Source of the DNA: Paraeggerthella hongkongensis
GTDB lineage: Bacteria; Actinomycetota; Coriobacteriia; Coriobacteriales; Eggerthellaceae
NCBI RefSeq assembly: GCF_003340345.1
Contig: NZ_PPTQ01000023.1
Coordinates: forward strand, 1 to 35,498
Direction: 5' to 3'
DNA length: 35,498 nt
The notes under the pieces were generated by a model. It saw only the letters and a list, made by a program, of their open reading frames with translations, was not told the DNA's origin and searched no databases. A program made the position numbers and the translations under genes. Shown here piece after piece: positions 29,873-35,498 of this stretch (within the stretch, counting starts at the first letter, position 1; the number at the start of each line of letters is the position of its first letter).

Positions 29873-31330
29873 ATGAGGATCGATTACGAGCTTCTGACTG
29901 ATCTGTACCAGTTGACCATGGCTCAGGGGTATTGGGAAACGGGCCAGGGCGACACGCAGGCTTGCTTTCACATGTATTTTCGCGATTACCCGTTCAAGGG
30001 CGGCTATGCCGTGGCATGCGGCCTGGCGCAGCTGGCGGACCTGGTCGATACGTTCGAGTTCACGGACGACGATATCGCGTATCTGGCTTCGCTCGATGCT
30101 CCGGGCGGCGGGTCGTTGTTCAAGCCGGAGTTTCTCGACTACCTGAGAACTTTCAGGCTCAACGTCGACATCGACGCGGTGCCCGAAGGAACCATCGTGT
30201 TTCCCCACGAGCCCATCGTGCGCGTGGTCGGGCCCATCATGGATTGCCAGTTGGTGGAGACCGCGCTGCTCAACTGCGTGAACTTCCAGACGCTTATCGC
30301 AACGAAGGCCGCGCGCGTGTGCCTGGCCGCTCAAAGCCCCGTGGCCGAGTTCGGCTTGCGCCGTGCGCAGGGCGCGGGCGGCGGCCTGTGGGCTAGCCGC
30401 GCCGCCGTGGTGGGCGGATGCGCGTCCACGTCGAACGTGCTGGCGGGCAAGCTGTTCGACCTGCCGGTTTCGGGGACGCATGCCCATTCGTGGGTCATGT
30501 CGTTTCCCGACGAGCTCACAGCTTTCCGCGCCTATGCCGAGGCGTTTCCGAAGAACTGCGTGCTTCTGGTCGACACCTACGATGTCGAGCAGGGGATCGA
30601 AAACGCCATTACGGTTGGTCTCGAGATGCGCGATCGCGGCGAGCGCTTGAGCGGCATTCGCATCGATTCGGGCGACTTGTCGTGGCTTGCGAAGATGGCT
30701 CGACGCATGCTTGACGAGGCGGGTTTGAGCGACTGCGGCATCGTCTTGTCGAACGATTTGGACGAATACGCCATCCAGTCCATTCGCGACGAAGGCGCTC
30801 GGGTGAGCTCATGGGGCGTGGGCACGAAACTTGCCTGCGCGTACGACCAGCCCACCTTGGGCGGCGTCTACAAGCTGTCCGCAACGCGCGCGCCGGGCGA
30901 CGCGGCATGGACGGATCGCATCAAGATATCCGAGTCGGCGGCGAAGCTGACCACGCCGGGCGTTTTGGACGTGCGGCGCTACTTCTACTGCGACGGCGGT
31001 CGGCTGGCCGGCGATATGGTGTTCGACGTGAACGCGGGCGTCGGCGTGCGCGAGGTCATCGTGGATCCGTCGGATGACCTGCGACAGAAAAACCTCGCGG
31101 GCTTGTGCTTCGAGACGCTGCTCAAGCCGTTGGCGCGTGCTGGCGAAACGGTGCTCGCTCCCGAGTTCCGCTCTGCTTTGGCGGCGCGCGAGCGGGCTCG
31201 CGCGGGGCTTGCTACGCTCGATGAGAGCCAGAAGCGCATGCTGCATGCGCATACGTATCCCGTTGGCCTCGAATATGGTCTTTTTGAGCGCCGTCGCGAT
31301 TTGGTTGTGCGGCTGCGGGGCATCGCGTAA
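29873..31330 (+). CDS. pncB: Nicotinate phosphoribosyltransferase
   Basis: This 485-aa enzyme salvages nicotinate to NAMN. Diagnostic blocks are LLTDLYQLTMAQGYW, FRDYPFKGGYAVACG, EFGLRRAQGAGGGLWASRAA, PVSGTHAHSWVMSF (substrate and catalytic His region), LLVDTYDVEQGIENA, RIDSGDLSWLAK and SNDLDEYAIQSI, ending in GLEYGLFERRRDLVVRLRG. GGAGGGG lies before the ATG, 15 bases after the ricT-like stop. It is within the malic enzyme operon run. Confidence 0.95.
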   Translation: MRIDYELLTDLYQLTMAQGYWETGQGDTQACFHMYFRDYPFKGGYAVACGLAQLADLVDTFEFTDDDIAYLASLDAPGGGSLFKPEFLDYLRTFRLNVDIDAVPEGTIVFPHEPIVRVVGPIMDCQLVETALLNCVNFQTLIATKAARVCLAAQSPVAEFGLRRAQGAGGGLWASRAAVVGGCASTSNVLAGKLFDLPVSGTHAHSWVMSFPDELTAFRAYAEAFPKNCVLLVDTYDVEQGIENAITVGLEMRDRGERLSGIRIDSGDLSWLAKMARRMLDEAGLSDCGIVLSNDLDEYAIQSIRDEGARVSSWGVGTKLACAYDQPTLGGVYKLSATRAPGDAAWTDRIKISESAAKLTTPGVLDVRRYFYCDGGRLAGDMVFDVNAGVGVREVIVDPSDDLRQKNLAGLCFETLLKPLARAGETVLAPEFRSALAARERARAGLATLDESQKRMLHAHTYPVGLEYGLFERRRDLVVRLRGIA

Positions 31331-31397
31331 GTTTGATAGAGGGAAGCCGGGCGCCAGCCCGTTTGCCGTCGTCCGTTCCAGCTCGAGGAAGGAAGCT

Positions 31398-32300
31398 ATG
31401 ATCAAGATACTGACCGATTCGGTGGCCTCCATTCCCGCCGACATGGCGAAAGCTGCGGGCGTCGAGGTGATCACGCTTTTCGTGAACCGTGCGGGCGTAG
31501 AGTACGCCGACGCGACGATGGATCTCGACGAGTTCTATGCAGGTATCTACGATATGGTCGACGATATCCCCACCTCGAGCCAGCCCTCTCAGCTGACGCT
31601 CGAGCGGGCGTTCGAAGAGGCGGCGCTCGATGGCGACGACGTGCTGGGGATATTCATCTCCACCGGTTTGTCGGGCACGTACGAAGGGGCCGTGCGCGCC
31701 GCGCGGGCCGTGAAGGCGCGCAACATCCATTTCTCCTACGTCATGATCGACTCCGCATCGTGCGGGTTCGACGAGGCGTGGCCCGTGCTCGATGCCGTTG
31801 CCGCACGCGATGCGGGCGAAGACCTGGCGGGATGCGCCGCCGCCGCTCTTTCCGGCATCGAGTCCACGCGCTTTCTGTTCACGCCGGAGACCTTGACGTT
31901 TCTGCAGAAAGGAGGCCGCATCGGCAACGCGGCGGCTCTTTTGGGGAATCTGATCCAGCTTGCTCCCGTCTTGACGGTAACCGATGGGTCCGCCACTACG
32001 CTTGCGAAGGTCCGCACGCGCAAGAAGGCCCTCGAAAGGATCGTGTCGACGTTCAAGCAAGACGTCGAGGAGCGCGGCTTGAAGAACGTGGTCGTCCATT
32101 ACATAGGCGACAAGGCTCCGGCGGTCGAATGGGCGCGCGAAGTCATCGACCCGCTTGTCGGCCGCGCGGTGGACGTGCTGCCGGTGAGCCCCGTCATCGG
32201 GTTGCATGTGGGACCCGCCGTCGGACTGGCGTACGAATGCGCCGCGCCCGTAGCCGGAAAGCTGACGGCTACGGTTCGCACGCGCGTCGTTTCGTCGTAA
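31398..32300 (+). CDS. DegV-family (fatty-acid binding) protein 1
   Basis: This 300-aa soluble DegV protein has the N-terminal KILTDSVASIPADMAKAAGVEVITLFV and the ligand segment STGLSGTYEGA. The KGGRIGNAAALLGNLIQLAPVLTV and PVIGLHVGPAVGLAYE blocks complete the FakB-like fold, which carries a fatty acid for phosphorylation by FakA. No FakA is in the window. GAAGGAAG precedes the ATG at 31398; a longer upstream frame overlaps the pncB gene and lacks support. A second DegV gene follows. Confidence 0.9.
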   Translation: MIKILTDSVASIPADMAKAAGVEVITLFVNRAGVEYADATMDLDEFYAGIYDMVDDIPTSSQPSQLTLERAFEEAALDGDDVLGIFISTGLSGTYEGAVRAARAVKARNIHFSYVMIDSASCGFDEAWPVLDAVAARDAGEDLAGCAAAALSGIESTRFLFTPETLTFLQKGGRIGNAAALLGNLIQLAPVLTVTDGSATTLAKVRTRKKALERIVSTFKQDVEERGLKNVVVHYIGDKAPAVEWAREVIDPLVGRAVDVLPVSPVIGLHVGPAVGLAYECAAPVAGKLTATVRTRVVSS

Positions 32301-32358
32301 CGCCCGAACGAACCATCGTCCAAATCGCTCAACAGCGAAGGAAGCGAGACATATTACT

Positions 32359-33288
32359 ATGCAGCATCAATGCAACCTTATTATCGACTCCTGTTGCGAC
32401 CTGCCCTTCGAGGTGGTCGATCGGGAAGGCGTCGAGTTGATTAAGTTCCCCTACGTCATGCGCGACGGGGAGCATGCGGACGATCTGTACCAGACGTCGT
32501 CGGCGTACGATTTCTACCAGGCTATGCGCGACGGCGACGAGCCGACCACGGCGCAGGTTCCCGTGCCGGTGTTTCGCGACGCGTTCACGCGCGCTATCGA
32601 AAGCGGCGTGCCCACGGTGTACCTGAGCTTTTCAAGCGGCCTGTCGGGCAGCTACGATGCCGCCGCCCTTGTCCACGAGCAGTTGATGGCCGAGCATCCC
32701 GAGGCCGAGCTGTACCTGGTCGATACGCGTTTGGCTTCGATCGCCGAGGCGCTTCTCGTGCACGAGGCGCTGCGTCAGCGCGACAATGGGCTCACGGCGC
32801 ACGAGCTGGCGCTTTGGGCCGAAGAAGCGCGCTTTTTCGTGGACGCCGAGTTCATGGTGGACGACCTGGAATCCCTTCGCCGGGGCGGGCGCATCCCCGG
32901 TTCGGTTGCGTACGCCGGCTCCAAGCTTGATGTGAAGCCGCTGCTCACCATCACCTGCGACGGCAAGCTGTCCTTGTCGGGCGTGGCGCGCGGACGGAAG
33001 AAGGGGATCAAGCAGCTGGCCGATTACTACCACAAGCGCAAAGCCGATTCCCGGCCGGGTCGTTTCGTGGTCATCGGCAATGCCGATTGCCCGAAGGATG
33101 CGGCGCGACTGAAAGACGCGCTCGCGAAGGAAGACGACAGCATCCTGTTTCTGGAGAGCAGTATCGGGCCGGTCATCGGAAGCCATGTGGGGCCCGGCAT
33201 GATCGCAGTGGTGTTCTGGGGAAACGACAAGCGCGAGGAGCTGTCCGTGGCGGACCGCATCGCGAAGAAGGTAAAGGGCGGGGAGTGA
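32359..33288 (+). CDS. DegV-family (fatty-acid binding) protein 2
   Basis: This 309-aa DegV/FakB-like protein shows SSGLSGSYDAA, SLRRGGRIPGSVAYAGSKLDVKPLLTI and GPVIGSHVGPGMIAVVF. It is diverged from its upstream neighbour, so the pair is not a recent duplication; in Firmicutes, multiple FakB proteins differ in the fatty acid they carry. The start with CNLIIDSCCDLPFEV replaces the usual TDSxxDL, keeping the DS. It follows the first DegV gene by 58 bases. Confidence 0.9.
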   Translation: MQHQCNLIIDSCCDLPFEVVDREGVELIKFPYVMRDGEHADDLYQTSSAYDFYQAMRDGDEPTTAQVPVPVFRDAFTRAIESGVPTVYLSFSSGLSGSYDAAALVHEQLMAEHPEAELYLVDTRLASIAEALLVHEALRQRDNGLTAHELALWAEEARFFVDAEFMVDDLESLRRGGRIPGSVAYAGSKLDVKPLLTITCDGKLSLSGVARGRKKGIKQLADYYHKRKADSRPGRFVVIGNADCPKDAARLKDALAKEDDSILFLESSIGPVIGSHVGPGMIAVVFWGNDKREELSVADRIAKKVKGGE

Positions 33289-33296
33289 GGATTTCA

Positions 33297-34289
33297 ATGG
33301 AGAGCACGTATGCGTTTGTAGGGGACCAGACGGTGGGCGCCATGGTGGAGGCGCGCATGGAGGCTGCAGGATGCAGCCGCGCGGAGAGCGTCGCCGAAGC
33401 CGATACGGTGATCACGTACTACACGACGCAGACCGCCTTGGAGGATGCGTACTTCGACGAAAGAGGCTTGATCCAGTCGGCTTGCCCGGGCACCCTGCTG
33501 ATCGACCTGTCCTCGTCCACTCCGAGCTTCGCGCGCGAGCTTAACGCGGTGGCCGTGGTAAGCGATTTGGTTTCCGTGGAAGCCCCGCTTATCGTGCTCG
33601 ACCTGTCTCTTCCCGATGCGTTCTCCAAGAAGGACAACCTTGCGTGCCTCGTGGGAGGCGAGGAGGACGCCGTGCAGCGAGCGCTTCCCGTGGTGGAGGC
33701 CCTTGCGGGGGATGTGCAGGATACGGGCGGCCCGGGGTCGGCGCAGCTTGCGCGCGCGGCGTACACGCTGCAGACCACGGCTCAGGTTATTTCCGCCATC
33801 GAGGCGGATGCTCTGTACCGCGTCGTTCGGCGTTCGTCGGCGGTTCCCGGTCGCGGGGTCGGACGCGTGGGCGCTGCAACGCCGGTTGCCGAGCAGGTTC
33901 TTGCGGCGGTCGAGACCGGCAGCTTTGCGGGCACCTATACGGTGGAGATGCTCATGTCCGAACTGTCGGCTGCTTTGACGGCCGCCGACGACGTGGACCT
34001 GATACTGCCCCAGGGCGAAGCATGCCTGCACCTGCTGGAGCTTTTGGCCGTCATCGGCGGAACCGGGAAAGCGCCTTCCGCCCTGTCGTTGGTGTACGGC
34101 GACGAATCGGCCTGCGCGGCCGAGGGGCTTGACTGGACGCGCGCCGAGCAGACGTACGGCGACGCTTCGGACGACCTCGGGTTTTCCGAGTACGACGACG
34201 TCGAGGACGGCTGCGGGTGCGGTCACGATCATTCCGGGGACGACCCGTATTCGGGGTATTCGATCTATCCCGGATATTCGGCTAACTAA
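33297..34289 (+). CDS. Hydroxyacid dehydrogenase-like protein with degenerate active site and metal-like tail
   Basis: This 330-aa protein has the layout of 3-hydroxyisobutyrate/6-phosphogluconate dehydrogenases: an N-terminal Rossmann half (STYAFVGDQTVGAMVEARMEAAGC) and a C-terminal all-helical half (GSAQLARAAYTLQTTAQVISAIEADAL). The GxGxxG loop is altered to GDQTVG (residues 9-14), the SGG substrate motif is missing, and the catalytic Lys position holds Arg153. It probably no longer acts as a normal dehydrogenase. The last 30 residues contain an acidic CGCGHDH segment and a Tyr/Gly/Ser-rich end (YSGYSIYPGYSAN). GAGG precedes the ATG; a GTG at 33285 is possible. Confidence 0.78.
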   Translation: MESTYAFVGDQTVGAMVEARMEAAGCSRAESVAEADTVITYYTTQTALEDAYFDERGLIQSACPGTLLIDLSSSTPSFARELNAVAVVSDLVSVEAPLIVLDLSLPDAFSKKDNLACLVGGEEDAVQRALPVVEALAGDVQDTGGPGSAQLARAAYTLQTTAQVISAIEADALYRVVRRSSAVPGRGVGRVGAATPVAEQVLAAVETGSFAGTYTVEMLMSELSAALTAADDVDLILPQGEACLHLLELLAVIGGTGKAPSALSLVYGDESACAAEGLDWTRAEQTYGDASDDLGFSEYDDVEDGCGCGHDHSGDDPYSGYSIYPGYSAN

Positions 34290-34292
34290 GGT

Positions 34293-34315
34293 TCGGCGGT
34301 CCGGGATCGCCGAAG
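34293..34315 (+). terminator. Weak intercistronic hairpin
   Basis: TTCGGCG (34293-34299) and CGCCGAA (34309-34315) are a perfect 7-bp stem just after the preceding stop, without a T-run. It may reduce read-through into the radical SAM gene. Confidence 0.35.
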
Positions 34316-34375
34316 CCTTGCAATGTCGAGGGCGGACGCGAGATTCGGTTTCGTCGATCGATAGGGGAAAGCACT

Positions 34376-35347
34376 ATGACCGACATCATGCTTCCCGCCG
34401 CGTGCGACCTGTGCCCGCGCGCCTGCGGCGCAAACCGCTATGCGGGAAAGCGCGGCGCGTGCGGGGCGGACGACAAGCTGATGGTTGCGCGCGCTGCGCT
34501 GCATTTTTGGGAAGAACCTCCCATCAGCGGGACGCGGGGCAGCGGCACCGTGTTCTTCGCCGGCTGCCCGCTGCGTTGCTCGTATTGCCAGAACGCGGTC
34601 ATCGCCGTAGGGGGCGCGGGCGCGCCTATCGGCGTCGATCGCCTGGCGGATATATGCCTGGAGCTTGAAGGCCAGGGCGCGCTCAACGTGAACTTCGTCA
34701 CTCCGACCCAGTACGCCTTGCAGGCGAGGGCGGCCGTTGAAAAGGCGCGCGCCCTCGGTCTGACGGTGCCGGTCGTATGGAACACCTCGGGGTACGAGAC
34801 GGTTCGCAGCGTGCGGGCGAACGCAGGCGTCGTCGATGCGTATCTGACCGATTTCAAGTACGCCGATCCCGCCTTGGCCGCGCGCTACTCGAACGCCCCC
34901 GATTACCCTGCCGTCGCCCTTGCTGCGCTCGAGGCCATGGTGGAAGAAGCCGGTCCTCCTCGGTTCGACGAGGTGGACGGCGAGCGTCGCCTTATCGGCG
35001 GCGTGGTGGTGCGCCACCTTATGCTGCCGGGCGCGTTGGAAGATTCCAAGCGCGTCGTGCGCTTGATCCGCGAGCGCTTCGCGGACAGCGTGTTGCTGTC
35101 GCTCATGAATCAGTACACGCCGGTTTTGCCCGAAGCGGCCGCTTCGGGCGATGCACGGGCGGCGGCATGTTTGGACAGATGCCCGGAATTGGCGCACCGC
35201 GTTCCCGACCGCGAATACGAGCTTCTCCTTGATTTCGCAGATGCTCTTGGCATCGAGGATTACTTTTGGCAAGAGGGGGGCGCTGCCGAAGACAGCTTTA
35301 TTCCGCCGTTCGACCTGGTGGGAGTGCATAGCGGTGATTCGGAATAG
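34376..35347 (+). CDS. Radical SAM protein (PflA-like activating enzyme family)
   Basis: This 323-aa protein has the radical SAM motif CPLRCSYC (C64, C68, C71; Cx3Cx2C) following GSGTVFFAG. An N-terminal Cys group C10, C13, C17 and C29 (CDLCPRACGANRYAGKRGAC) may hold an extra cluster, as in COG1313-type uncharacterised PflA homologues. The WNTSGYET, YLTDFKYADP and VVRHLMLPG blocks are typical of that group. Substrate and target are unknown. The start at 34376 follows GATAGGGGAAAG. It is the last gene before the ribosomal RNA promoter region. Confidence 0.88.
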   Translation: MTDIMLPAACDLCPRACGANRYAGKRGACGADDKLMVARAALHFWEEPPISGTRGSGTVFFAGCPLRCSYCQNAVIAVGGAGAPIGVDRLADICLELEGQGALNVNFVTPTQYALQARAAVEKARALGLTVPVVWNTSGYETVRSVRANAGVVDAYLTDFKYADPALAARYSNAPDYPAVALAALEAMVEEAGPPRFDEVDGERRLIGGVVVRHLMLPGALEDSKRVVRLIRERFADSVLLSLMNQYTPVLPEAAASGDARAAACLDRCPELAHRVPDREYELLLDFADALGIEDYFWQEGGAAEDSFIPPFDLVGVHSGDSE

Positions 35348-35360
35348 CTTCAGCTGAGCA

Positions 35361-35387
35361 AATTTCCAAACTTTTCGAAAAAAGTTC
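35361..35387 (+). promoter_or_regulatory. AT-rich UP-like element with 7-bp hairpin
   Basis: This AT-rich block lies directly upstream of a strong -35 and is unusual in GC-rich DNA. AACTTTT (35369-35375) and AAAAGTT (35380-35386) are perfect inverted arms. It could be an UP element, a weak terminator for the radical SAM gene, or both. Confidence 0.5.
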
Positions 35388-35416
35388 TTGACGCCGGGCG
35401 GGGGCACGGGTAGTAT
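35388..35416 (+). promoter_or_regulatory. Strong sigma-70-type promoter (probable rRNA operon promoter)
   Basis: TTGACG (35388-35393) and TAGTAT (35411-35416) are separated by exactly 17 bases. With the AT-rich upstream block and the leader that follows, this looks like a ribosomal RNA promoter. Confidence 0.75.
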
Positions 35417-35498
35417 ATCTCCTTGCGCTTCGGGCTTCGGCCCCAGGCGGAGAACCTTGAAAACCGGATACTGAGAAGCAGAACAAGCGAGAAAAAAG
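35417..35498 (+). ncRNA. Start of a probable rRNA operon leader (truncated by window end)
   Basis: The sequence downstream of the promoter contains no start codon with a ribosome site. It includes ACCTTGAAAACCGGATA at about 35454-35470, which closely resembles the leader element found shortly before 16S rRNA in many Gram-positive genomes. The 16S gene itself would lie to the right of the window. Confidence 0.6.

Noticed and set aside
27947-30487. 846-codon antisense frame opposite holB, the ricT-like gene and pncB
   Set aside because: It is antisense to three well-supported genes, has Leu/Ala/Arg-rich low complexity and lacks any domain.
1-35498. CRISPR arrays, tRNA genes, complete insertion sequences or prophage genes
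   Set aside because: No spaced direct repeats, cloverleaf-like sequence, transposase, integrase or phage structural gene was seen anywhere in the window.

Overview
The window is GC-rich DNA with strong AGGAGG-type ribosome binding sites, frequent GTG/TTG starts and tightly packed operons. Gene content points to an anaerobic member of the Eggerthellaceae (class Coriobacteriia, for example Eggerthella, Gordonibacter or Adlercreutzia). The clues are a Tat-exported molybdopterin oxidoreductase with FeS subunit and TorD chaperone, a high-molecular-weight rubredoxin, periplasmic-sensor diguanylate cyclases, class I two-subunit fumarase, a short malic enzyme and ThyX. The genus call is inference from content and composition, not from a search.

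Layout. 1-399 has no convincing gene but holds a 178-bp element bounded by 34-bp inverted repeats. 400-9586 is the redox/accessory half. It contains a DUF4213/DUF364 protein (minus), a THEP1-like NTPase and a flavin reductase-rubredoxin (plus), then a minus-strand reductase operon read as catalytic subunit, FeS subunit, TorD chaperone. Divergent from that operon is a Fic-fold protein whose catalytic motif is destroyed but whose winged helix is kept, and convergent with it is a SAM methyltransferase. 9729-13796 carries thyX and a DUF1385 membrane protein with an imperfect ~170-bp palindrome inside its coding sequence, followed by a NatAB-type ABC exporter. 13912-19754 pairs a tandem-SBP GGDEF receptor, divergently, with a four-gene polar amino-acid ABC importer. 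19843-24907 holds a small secreted/anchored protein, a type IA topoisomerase with archaeal-type signatures, and the fumarase operon (minus). 25181-35347 is a nine-gene plus-strand run: malic enzyme, tmk, holB, ricT-like, pncB, two DegV genes, a degenerate hydroxyacid-dehydrogenase-like gene and a radical SAM protein. The window ends in a strong promoter and leader that look like the beginning of a ribosomal RNA operon.

How the genes fit together. Malic enzyme and fumarase are divergently transcribed from one intergenic region and together handle malate, fumarate and pyruvate. ThyX and Tmk make dTTP, and holB sits beside tmk as in many bacteria. The reductase operon, the rubredoxin protein and possibly the DUF364/THEP1 pair form a respiratory and redox neighbourhood.

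The most unusual items are the pseudo-Fic winged-helix protein facing the reductase operon across two operator-like dyads, and the palindromic element carried in frame by the DUF1385 gene. Also notable are the archaeal-type topoisomerase, and a dehydrogenase-fold gene that has lost its nucleotide-binding and catalytic residues and gained a Cys/His/Asp tail.
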